Shown: piece after piece, positions 1 through 5,086 of the stretch
How positions within the stretch are numbered: the stretch's first letter is position 1
Layout of the letters: the number at the start of each line of letters is the position of its first letter
From: an uncultured Ruminococcus sp.
Lineage (GTDB): Bacteria > Bacillota > Clostridia > Oscillospirales > CAG-272
Length of the DNA: 5,271 nt
Assembly (NCBI GenBank): GCA_902783705.1
Contig: CACZSA010000059.1
Location: forward strand, 1 to 5,271
Direction: 5' to 3'
The notes under the pieces: model-generated
Told to the model about the DNA's origin: nothing
Seen by the model: only the letters and a program-made list of their open reading frames with translations
Databases searched by the model: none
Program-made: the position numbers and the translations under genes

Positions 1-12
1 AAGGAGTGGAGT

Positions 13-45
13 CCAGAGGCGAGGAATCCTTTCCTCGTCCTCTGG
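13..45. repeat. Imperfect inverted repeat (hairpin)
   Basis: CCAGAGG (13-19) pairs with CCTCTGG (39-45), and CGAGGAA (20-26) pairs with TTCCTCG (31-37). There is one bulged T at 38 and a 4-nt loop at 27-30, giving 14 base pairs. No T-tract follows on either strand, so it is not a canonical intrinsic terminator. It lies just outside the complex repeat at 68-157. A second pairing lies next to it: GGCCGGG (46-52) with CCCGGCC (68-74). The role is unknown; it may be the outer part of the same repeat family, cut by the window edge. Confidence 0.6.
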
Positions 46-67
46 GGCCGGGTGATTGACAAGAGGG

Positions 68-157
68 CCCGGCCTGAGGGTCCTCTTATCCGCCAGCCGC
101 GCAGGCGAAAAAAATAATGGATCTGCAAGATCCATCATCCGCAAGCGCCAGCGCGCA
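68..157 (-). repeat. Left copy of a complex interspersed repeat
   Basis: The stretch has two blocks that recur in reverse complement at the right end of the window. The outer block, 68-88, matches the complement of 5250-5270 with one mismatch in 21. The inner block, 84-157, matches the complement of 5087-5160 at 70 of 74 positions without gaps. The mismatches are one base at 88 and the triplet at 114-116. In the left copy the two blocks abut, whereas in the right copy about 90 bp and a second unit separate them. The inner block contains the palindromic core ATGGATC-tgcaa-GATCCAT. No coding capacity is evident. It is most simply a non-coding dispersed repeat; whether it can move is not shown. 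Confidence 0.8.
108..135 (-). terminator. Terminator-like hairpin, reading leftward
   Basis: Read on the minus strand, ATGGATC (complement of 129-135) pairs with GATCCAT (complement of 117-123) across a 5-nt loop. After two bases a run of seven T follows (complement of 108-114). The 7-bp stem is short and A/T-containing, so termination strength is uncertain. It would act on leftward transcription, and no minus-strand gene in the window uses it. Its counterpart at 5108-5136 faces the other way. Confidence 0.45.
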
Positions 158-181
158 GACAGCACGCAGACAGCGCGCAGA
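149..181. repeat. 11-bp tandem repeat, three units
   Basis: CAGCGCGCAGA (149-159), CAGCACGCAGA (160-170) and CAGCGCGCAGA (171-181) follow each other exactly, with one substitution in the middle unit. A decayed fourth unit starting CAGA follows at 182. The array begins inside the last bases of the left complex repeat. Eleven is not a multiple of three and no gene overlaps it, so this looks like slippage-generated non-coding repetition. Confidence 0.75.
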
Positions 182-247
182 CAGAAGATAAACTGCGCCT
201 TCGGCGCGCGAATTTCCCTCTGCGCGGCAGTTCGTGCAGAATCCCTC

Positions 248-276
248 TTGCAATCCCCACCCTTATGTTGTATAAT
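248..276 (+). promoter_or_regulatory. Sigma-A/sigma-70-type promoter for traX-HAD unit
   Basis: TTGCAA (248-253) and a perfect TATAAT (271-276) are separated by exactly 17 bp. Transcription should start near 282-284, which leaves a leader of about 100 nt before the start at 387. The leader is rich in CCGGA/TCCGG words (for example TCCGGCTCCGGA at 315-326) and holds the palindrome CGGATATCCG (352-361). It could therefore fold, but I recognise no known riboswitch or T-box. Confidence 0.8.
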
Positions 277-386
277 ATAAAAAAAGACCCGTTTCAAAAA
301 TCTTCCCGGATTTCTCCGGCTCCGGATAGAATCCAGTCCCGGGTGCTGATCCGGATATCCGCCGGACTGCCGGACCCCATTCACTC

Positions 387-1115
387 ATGACTTCCTTTGT
401 GCTGAAACTCATCGCGGCGCTCTCCATGCTCCTCGATCATGCCGGGCTGATCCTCTTCCCCGGGCGGGAGATCTTCCGCGTCCTCGGGCGGCTCGCCTGT
501 CCCCTCTACGCCTTCTGCATTGCCGAGGGCTTCCGCCATACCCGGAACCGCTGGCGCTATTTTCTCCGCATCTTCGTCCTCGGCCTCCTCTGCCAGATCG
601 TCTATACCATCGTCGATCACGAGCTCTACCTCGGCATCCTCATCACCTTCTCCCTCTCGATCCTCCTCATGGCGGCGCTCGACGGCGTCAAAACCGCCCT
701 GCGCGGGGAGAAGAGCGCGCTGGCGGGGGCCCTCGAACGCCTCCTCGGGAGGGAGATCTCCCCGGCGGCGGACCGCGCGCTCTCCACGGGCGTCTTCTGC
801 GCAGGCGTGCTCGGCGTTTTCCTGCTCACCACCTTCGTCACGGTCGACTACGGCTTCTTCGGCGTCATGCTCCCCGTCTGCGCCTCCCTGTTTGAAGAGC
901 GCGGACAGCGGCTCGTCATGTTCACCGCCTGCCTCCTCGCCCTCTCGATCACCATGACCGACGACTTCACCGTTCAGTACTGGTCCCTCGCCGCGGTGCC
1001 GCTCCTCGCGCTCTACAACGGCAAGCCCGGACGCGTCCGGATGAAGTATTTCTTCTATATTTTCTACCCCCTGCATCTGGCGGTCCTCTACGGGATCTCC
1101 ATGCTGATGAAATGA
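387..1115 (+). CDS. TraX family membrane protein
   Basis: The 242-residue protein is a polytopic inner-membrane protein of the TraX family (Pfam TraX). On the F plasmid, TraX N-acetylates pilin. Chromosomal homologues are common in Clostridia and their substrate is unknown. Family signatures visible are the N-terminal KLIAALSMLLDHAG (7-20) with Asp17-His18, a GRLACPLYAF segment (34-43), AEGF-HTRN (46-54), DYGFFGV (154-160), YNGKPGR (210-216) and FYPLHL (226-231). Hydrophobic stretches alternate with Arg-rich loops throughout, and the length matches F TraX (about 248). A soluble-looking loop lies around 101-132. The ATG at 387 puts the conserved N-terminal motif at the expected place, although no Shine-Dalgarno sequence precedes it. 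The stop is 4 nt before the HAD gene, indicating an operon. With no pilus or conjugation genes nearby, pilin acetylation is unlikely; acyl transfer to another envelope substrate is only inference. Confidence 0.9.
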   Translation: MTSFVLKLIAALSMLLDHAGLILFPGREIFRVLGRLACPLYAFCIAEGFRHTRNRWRYFLRIFVLGLLCQIVYTIVDHELYLGILITFSLSILLMAALDGVKTALRGEKSALAGALERLLGREISPAADRALSTGVFCAGVLGVFLLTTFVTVDYGFFGVMLPVCASLFEERGQRLVMFTACLLALSITMTDDFTVQYWSLAAVPLLALYNGKPGRVRMKYFFYIFYPLHLAVLYGISMLMK

Positions 1116-1119
1116 CGAC

Positions 1120-1803
1120 ATGATCCAATCGCTCTTTTTCGACCTCGACGGCACCCTCACCGACCCGTTCGAGGGCATCGCCAACTCCATTGAACACGCG
1201 CTCCGCCGGATGGACAAGCCCCTCCCGGAGCGGGACCTTCTGCGCACCTTCATCGGTCCGCCGCTCATTCCCTCGTTCCGGGCGTATCTCGGGATGACGG
1301 AGGAGGAGGCGGAGGCCGCGCTCGCGTATTACCGCGAGTATTTCAGCGTCCGCGGGCTCTTCGAGAACACGCCCTACCCCGGGATCGCGGACATGCTCGG
1401 GGCGCTCCGGGAGGCGGGATTTGTCCTCTCGGTCGCGACGTCCAAGCCCGAGCCCTTTGCCGTGCGGATCCTCGAGCATTTCGGGCTGGCGGCGTATTTC
1501 GACGAGATCGGCGGCGCGTCGCTCGATCAGTCGCGGGTGACGAAGGGGGACGTGATCCGCGCGCTCGGCGGACGTCTGGCGGCAAAGCGGGGCGTCACCC
1601 CCGAGGAGGTCTTCCGGGAGGCCGCGATGATCGGGGACCGGATGCACGACGCGGCGGGCGCTGCGGAATGCGGGATCCCGGCGTACGGCGTCCTGTGGGG
1701 CTACGGGAGCCGGGAAGAGCTGGAGCGGGCCGGATGCCGCGCGGTGTTCGGGACGCCCGGAGCGCTCGCGGCGTATTTTGCGGCGATTCAGCCTCAGACG
1801 TAA
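1120..1803 (+). CDS. HAD-superfamily phosphatase, phosphoglycolate phosphatase-like
   Basis: The 227-residue cytoplasmic haloacid-dehalogenase-superfamily hydrolase is close in form to the Gph/PpaX type (HAD_2). Motif I is FFDLDGTLTD with nucleophile Asp8 and acid/base Asp10. Motif II is VATSKP with Thr107, and motif III is the Lys at 142 (RVTKGD). Motif IV is GDRMHD with Asp173 and Asp177, the Mg2+ ligands. A helical C1 cap lies between motifs I and II, roughly 16-85, and includes FIGPPL (44-49). The C-terminal GVLWGYGSREELERAG (190-205) is typical of this group. It should remove phosphate from a small phosphoester. Phosphoglycolate, a nucleotide and pyrophosphate are all handled by relatives, and the sequence alone does not decide. 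It starts 4 nt after the traX stop with no clear ribosome binding site, so translation is probably coupled to traX. Length is normal and nothing is missing. Confidence 0.92.
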   Translation: MIQSLFFDLDGTLTDPFEGIANSIEHALRRMDKPLPERDLLRTFIGPPLIPSFRAYLGMTEEEAEAALAYYREYFSVRGLFENTPYPGIADMLGALREAGFVLSVATSKPEPFAVRILEHFGLAAYFDEIGGASLDQSRVTKGDVIRALGGRLAAKRGVTPEEVFREAAMIGDRMHDAAGAAECGIPAYGVLWGYGSREELERAGCRAVFGTPGALAAYFAAIQPQT

Positions 1804-1853
1804 TCCCCCGGTATTTTGATTTTCAATGAAAAGATCGAAAGGCTTTTGTTCCT

Positions 1854-1898
1854 CCTCATCCGCCCTGGCGGGCACCTTTCCCGCGGAGGGGGAAAGCT
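1854..1898 (+). repeat. Two-hairpin intergenic repeat, copy 1
   Basis: The copy begins CCTCATCCG and ends GGGGGAAAGCT. The first stem is GCCC (1862-1865) with GGGC (1870-1873). The second is CTTTCCC (1876-1882) with GGGAAAG (1890-1896). It matches copy 2 at 41 of 45 positions. From general knowledge, repeats starting CCTCATCCG and ending GGGGGAAGGCT are frequent between genes in gut Clostridia. Their function is not established. Confidence 0.85.
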
Positions 1899-1995
1899 CA
1901 TAAAGGACGTGCGTTTCTTCGATGAAGCTGTCACCGGTTTTCATGGAATAGGGAAGTTATTCACAGGATTTCGCGATCGGGGGTCGATTGTTCCC

Positions 1996-2040
1996 CCTCA
2001 TCCGCCCTGACGGGCACCTTCCCCACGGAGGGGGAAGGCT
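1996..2040 (+). repeat. Two-hairpin intergenic repeat, copy 2
   Basis: This copy has the same orientation as copy 1 and starts 142 bp downstream of it. The second stem is CCTTCCCC (2017-2024) with GGGGAAGG (2031-2038), longer than in copy 1. The two copies differ by substitutions in both arms, yet each copy keeps a fully paired stem. The element ends at GGCT, immediately before the unique sequence leading to copy 3. Confidence 0.85.
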
Positions 2041-2165
2041 TACGTTAGAGAAGCGGGATTTGTTGTGCATACGGCTTCAATGAAGGGAACATGCTGAAGG
2101 TAACTGAGCAGGTGCAGATTCGACATTGAAACCGCTGTACAGAATCATCCGCCTTCATTTTGCAG

Positions 2166-2212
2166 AGCCTTCCCCCTCGGGCGGGGAAGGTGGCCCGTCG
2201 GGCCGGATGAGG
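2166..2212 (-). repeat. Two-hairpin intergenic repeat, copy 3 (inverted)
   Basis: This copy is inverted relative to copies 1 and 2. On the + strand it starts AGCCTTCCCC and ends CCGGATGAGG. The stems are CCTTCCCC (2168-2175) with GGGGAAGG (2183-2190), and GGCCC (2192-2196) with GGGCC (2200-2204). It is 47 bp long. The two extra bases relative to copies 1 and 2 lengthen the GGCCC/GGGCC stem by one pair, and the loop of the other stem also differs. Copies 2 and 3 bracket a 125-bp unique stretch. Confidence 0.85.
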
Positions 2213-2267
2213 GGGAGCGGACGATCCGCACTCCAAATATCGGAAATAACAAGTTCAGATCAAGACA

Positions 2268-2273
2268 AGGAGG
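2268..2273 (+). promoter_or_regulatory. Strong ribosome binding site
   Basis: AGGAGG lies 9 nt before the ATG at 2283. It fixes the start of the lipoprotein gene and is the only full-consensus Shine-Dalgarno sequence of the four genes. Confidence 0.9.
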
Positions 2274-2282
2274 ACAGTTCCG

Positions 2283-2837
2283 ATGAAGATTCGCGCGGGT
2301 TTGCTTGCTTTGGCGATGCTCTTCGTGTGCGCCGCGCTGGCCTCCTGCGGCCTCGAGCCGGATCCGCCGTCGGAGGAGGTCGGGGTCGCGCGTCTCGTGA
2401 CGGTCGATTACCCCGTGAAGATCGCGCGGACGCCGCATGTCACGGGCGCCTATGCCCCGGAGATCAGCGTGATCCAGTCGCGCGACGAGCTGATCCGGTA
2501 TGTGTCGGTCTACGAAAAATGCTACGATTTCCTCGACGAGACGGCGGAGATGTTCTACGACGTCGTTTCGGGGTACAAGGAGGACTATTTCGCCTCGCAG
2601 GCGCTCGTGATCTGCGTGATCCACGCGCCGAACGCCTCGAACCGGTATGAATCCGAGGGCATCGGGCGGAGCGGGACCGAGGGGGAATACGATCTGCGCA
2701 TCCGTGTCTCCGCGCCGGCGACGGCATCCGAGGAGGCTGTGGCGTGGCATCTCTTCCTCGAGGTCCCCGACAGCAGCCCGTTCCTGCGCGACTCCGCCGA
2801 GATTCACGTGCGGTACGTCGAGCGGAAGGGGTATTGA
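2283..2837 (+). CDS. Predicted lipoprotein of unknown function
   Basis: This 184-residue exported lipoprotein has a type II signal peptide: Lys2 and Arg4, a hydrophobic core at about 5-18, and the lipobox Leu19-Ala-Ser-Cys22. Cys22 should be lipidated and the mature 163 residues held at the outer face of the membrane. The mature part is acidic with mixed beta character. Landmarks are IQSRDEL (64-70), YKEDYF followed by ALVI (98-110) and WHLFLEVP (155-162). This order resembles small clostridial lipoproteins with an 'S-x-EEL ... YDEDFF-x-x-x-ALV ... W-H-I-x-x-EV' plan, distantly like PrcB-type domains. That relation is my pattern recognition and has not been tested by search. No catalytic residues are recognisable. 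Cys80 and Cys111 are the only cysteines in the mature chain after Cys22. The gene has its own strong ribosome binding site and is followed 13 nt later by an intrinsic terminator, so it ends a transcript. Confidence 0.85.
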   Translation: MKIRAGLLALAMLFVCAALASCGLEPDPPSEEVGVARLVTVDYPVKIARTPHVTGAYAPEISVIQSRDELIRYVSVYEKCYDFLDETAEMFYDVVSGYKEDYFASQALVICVIHAPNASNRYESEGIGRSGTEGEYDLRIRVSAPATASEEAVAWHLFLEVPDSSPFLRDSAEIHVRYVERKGY

Positions 2838-2850
2838 CACAAGCAAAACC

Positions 2851-2899
2851 GGACTGCCGCGTCCACTCCGTGAAAGGAGAGAGGCGGCAGTCCCTTTTT
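2851..2899 (+). terminator. Intrinsic terminator after the lipoprotein gene
   Basis: GGACTGCCGC (2851-2860) pairs perfectly with GCGGCAGTCC (2884-2893), followed by C and five T (2895-2899). Inside the loop, CTCC (2866-2869) pairs with GGAG (2876-2879), so the hairpin is stacked. It starts 13 nt past the stop codon and ends 11 nt before the next -35 box, insulating the GTPase gene from upstream transcription. Confidence 0.92.
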
Positions 2900-2910
2900 G
2901 TATTCTCCCC

Positions 2911-2939
2911 TTGCCATCCGGCGGGTTTTGGTGTATAAT
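2911..2939 (+). promoter_or_regulatory. Sigma-A/sigma-70-type promoter for the GTPase gene
   Basis: TTGCCA (2911-2916) and a perfect TATAAT (2934-2939) are separated by exactly 17 bp. Transcription should begin near 2945-2947, giving a leader of only about 32 nt. There is no room for the leader peptide and attenuator described for tet(M). The leader holds a small hairpin, TTTCC (2954-2958) with GGAAA (2962-2966), whose second arm is the only Shine-Dalgarno-like word before the start codon. Confidence 0.85.
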
Positions 2940-2977
2940 AATAAAAATTTGGATTTCCATCGGAAAGATATCGGGCT

Positions 2978-5014
2978 ATGATCTACCACAATATCGGCAT
3001 CCTCGCGCATGTGGACGCGGGGAAGACCACCCTGACGGAGCAGCTGCTCCTTCTCATGGGCGCGATCCGTTCGGCGGGCAGCGTCGACGACGGCACGACC
3101 GCCACCGATTCCCTCGCCGTCGAGCGGAAACGCGGCATCTCCGTCCGCACCGCCACGGCCTCGGCCTCGTGGGGAGGCGTCGCCGTCAACCTGATCGACA
3201 CCCCCGGGCACGTCGACTTCGCCGGGGAGGTCGAACGCTCCCTCGCCGCCCTCGACTACGCCGTCGTCGTGGTCTCCGCGGTGGAGGGCGTCCGGGCGCA
3301 CACCGAGAACATCCTCCGCGCGCTCGCCGACGAGGGGCTCCCCTATGCCGTCTTCGTCAACAAGGCCGACCGGGCGGGCGCGGATATCGAAGCGGTCCTC
3401 GCCGATCTCGCACGCGCTGCGCCGGAGAGGGTCTTTCTGCCGCTCTCGGACGTGCGGGGTCTCGGATGCGACGGCGTGACGGTCTCGACCCTCGCGGGGG
3501 AGGCGTTCGACGCGCGCGTGACGGAGGGCCTCGCGGACACGGACGACGAAGCCGCCGACGCGTTCCTCGAGGATCGGGTCCTTTCGCACGAGCGGGCCGG
3601 GACGCTGGTCCGGGAAGGGATCACCGAATGCCGGATCGCCCCGGTGCTCGCGGGCTCGGCGAAGCTGGGGATCGGGGTGGAAGCCCTCGCGGATTTCCTC
3701 GTCTCCTTCATGCCCTCGTCCGAGCGGCGGGCCACGGAGGGGCTCTCCGGGATCATCTTCAAGATCGAGCACGACCGGACGATGGGGAAGATCTCGCACG
3801 TCCGCCTGTTCGGAGGCCGGATCGTCAACCGCGACGAGGTGACGCTCGTGCCGCCGGACGATCCGAGGCGTCATAACCCCGCCGGGGAGGAGGACGACGC
3901 CGTCGCGCTCGCCGAAGTGCCCCCCGTCTCGGAGAAGGTCTCGCAGATCCGCAAATTCACCGGCGGACGCTACACCGACGCGGGCGCGGTCGAGGGCGGG
4001 GACATCGCGGCGCTCTGCGGTCTCCCGTCGGCGAAGGCCGGGCATTTCGTCGGCTCGCTGGCGCTGGGCGAATCCGCGCGGCTGACCGCTCCCTTCCTGC
4101 GCGTCAAGGCCACCCCGGCGGACGGCGATCCCGAAAAGGTCCCGCCTCTTGCCGCCGCGCTCGCCGAGCTGACGGAGGAGGAGCCGTACATCGACGCGAA
4201 ATGGGAGAACGGGCAGCGGGAGATCACCATCTCGACGACCGGGTCGATCCAGCTCGAGATCCTCGACGCGCTGCTCCGCGAGCGGTACGGGATCGCGCCG
4301 TCCTTCTCCCCGCCGACCGTCATCTACAAGGAGACGCCCGCCGCGGTGGGGTACGGGTATGCCGACTACACCATGCCGAAGCCCTGCTGGGCGGTCGTGC
4401 GGTTCAAATTCGAGCCGATGCCGCGCGGCTACGGGGTCTCTTATCACGGGAAGCTGCCGTCGAACCAGTGCTTCTACCGCTATCAGACGCACATCCGCAC
4501 CTCGTTTTACCAGTGCCTCGAGCAGGGGCTGTATGGCTGGGAGGTGACGGACTTCAAGTGCACGCTCGTCGGCGGTCAGCACCACACGATCCACACGCAT
4601 CCGCTCGACTTTTTCGTCTGCACGCCGATGGCGTTCATGAACGGACTGCGGGACATCGGGGTGACGATCCTCGAGCCGCTTCTGAAAATGCGGATCTCCG
4701 CGCCGTCCCACCTCGCCGGGAAGATCACCGGGGAGATCATGCGGATGCGGGGGGAATACGACACGCCGCTCTTCTTCGGGGACAGCGTGACGGTCGAGGC
4801 GATCGTCCCGGCGGCGACGTCGATGGAATTCCCGGTGAAGCTCGCGTCGTGGTCGTCGGGGAAGGCGGTGCTCGGCGCGACGTTCCACGGATACCGCGAA
4901 TGCCGCGACGGCGAAGAGCACGTCAACCCCCGCCGCGGGGTCAACCCGCTCGACCGGGCGAAATGGATCCTCTGGGCGAGAGGGGCGTATCAGCTGTCGA
5001 TTGAAGACATGTAG
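2978..5014 (+). CDS. Divergent Tet(M)/Tet(W)-family ribosomal-protection-like translational GTPase
   Basis: The 678-residue protein is a cytoplasmic GTPase of the EF-G-derived ribosomal protection family, whose members bind the ribosomal A site and eject drug. GTPase motifs are complete: AHVDAGKT (10-17), RGISV in switch I (52-56), DTPGH (74-78), NKAD (128-131) and GSAK (226-229). Switch I has Ser55 where Tet proteins and EF-G have Thr. Domain II follows to about 370, with an extra stretch at about 291-316 compared with Tet(W). Domains III-V follow, including LEQGLYGWEVTD (514-525), which aligns with LEQGLFGWNVTD of Tet(W), and a C-terminal NPRR...LDR segment (650-660). The domain IV loop, GGQHHTIHTHPLDF (532-545), lacks the Ser-Pro-Val of tetracycline-protection proteins. 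The start matches the family (INIGILAHVDAGKTT); only a weak GGAAAG lies 10 nt upstream. Family length is about 639. It has its own promoter and forms a single-gene unit. Family membership is firm; tetracycline resistance is doubtful. Confidence 0.92.
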   Translation: MIYHNIGILAHVDAGKTTLTEQLLLLMGAIRSAGSVDDGTTATDSLAVERKRGISVRTATASASWGGVAVNLIDTPGHVDFAGEVERSLAALDYAVVVVSAVEGVRAHTENILRALADEGLPYAVFVNKADRAGADIEAVLADLARAAPERVFLPLSDVRGLGCDGVTVSTLAGEAFDARVTEGLADTDDEAADAFLEDRVLSHERAGTLVREGITECRIAPVLAGSAKLGIGVEALADFLVSFMPSSERRATEGLSGIIFKIEHDRTMGKISHVRLFGGRIVNRDEVTLVPPDDPRRHNPAGEEDDAVALAEVPPVSEKVSQIRKFTGGRYTDAGAVEGGDIAALCGLPSAKAGHFVGSLALGESARLTAPFLRVKATPADGDPEKVPPLAAALAELTEEEPYIDAKWENGQREITISTTGSIQLEILDALLRERYGIAPSFSPPTVIYKETPAAVGYGYADYTMPKPCWAVVRFKFEPMPRGYGVSYHGKLPSNQCFYRYQTHIRTSFYQCLEQGLYGWEVTDFKCTLVGGQHHTIHTHPLDFFVCTPMAFMNGLRDIGVTILEPLLKMRISAPSHLAGKITGEIMRMRGEYDTPLFFGDSVTVEAIVPAATSMEFPVKLASWSSGKAVLGATFHGYRECRDGEEHVNPRRGVNPLDRAKWILWARGAYQLSIEDM

Positions 5015-5030
5015 GGGGCGGGGAGCCCCC
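5014..5030 (+). other. G+C hairpin overlapping the GTPase stop codon
   Basis: GGGGGC (5014-5019) pairs with GCCCCC (5025-5030) around a 5-nt loop, beginning at the last base of the TAG stop. No T-run follows, so it is not a standard intrinsic terminator. It could protect the mRNA 3' end or pause polymerase. A second pairing, GCGCGCT (5042-5048) with AGCGCGC (5060-5066), lies just downstream. Confidence 0.5.
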
Positions 5031-5086
5031 GCGGGCAAGAGGCGCGCTCACCTTTGGCAAGCGCGCGGCTGCAATCACGTTATGCT

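Larger units (their letters stand above)
1804..2282. other. Repeat-bearing intergenic region
   Basis: These 479 bases separate the HAD gene from the lipoprotein gene. They hold the three copies of a two-hairpin repeat listed separately and, at the end, the lipoprotein ribosome binding site. The unique stretches between copies (1899-1995 and 2041-2165) are less G+C-rich than the genes and show no recognisable gene, RNA or mobile-element remnant. I found no convincing terminator after the HAD gene and no convincing -35/-10 pair for the lipoprotein gene, so its promoter is unassigned. Confidence 0.6.

Noticed and set aside
56..280. Possible 74-residue protein at the left edge
   Set aside because: The frame runs through the complex repeat, the 11-bp tandem array and the promoter itself, and its composition is repeat-derived.
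387..1115. TraX as evidence of a conjugative plasmid
   Set aside because: TraX-family proteins are widespread on Clostridia chromosomes and no other transfer gene is present.
381..1268. Open minus-strand frame of 295 codons across traX
   Set aside because: It is an antisense shadow: highly acidic, repetitive composition, and it spans the boundary of two well-supported + strand genes.
967..1944. Open minus-strand frame of 325 codons across the HAD gene
   Set aside because: It is an Arg-rich shadow frame opposite a HAD gene that retains all catalytic motifs, and it runs into repeat copy 1.
1816..2010. Possible 64-residue protein between the HAD and lipoprotein genes
   Set aside because: A large part of the frame lies in non-coding repeat copies 1 and 2, there is no ribosome binding site, and no protein features are seen.
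2647..3876. + strand frame of 409 codons overlapping the lipoprotein and GTPase genes
   Set aside because: It crosses an intrinsic terminator and a promoter, is Arg/Gly/Pro-rich, and is out of frame with two recognised genes.
2804..5038. Open minus-strand frame of 744 codons opposite the GTPase gene
   Set aside because: The translation is dominated by Arg, Asp, Glu, Gly and Pro in low-complexity runs with no recognisable motif, as expected for the antisense of a G+C-rich gene. The + strand frame has all five GTPase motifs.
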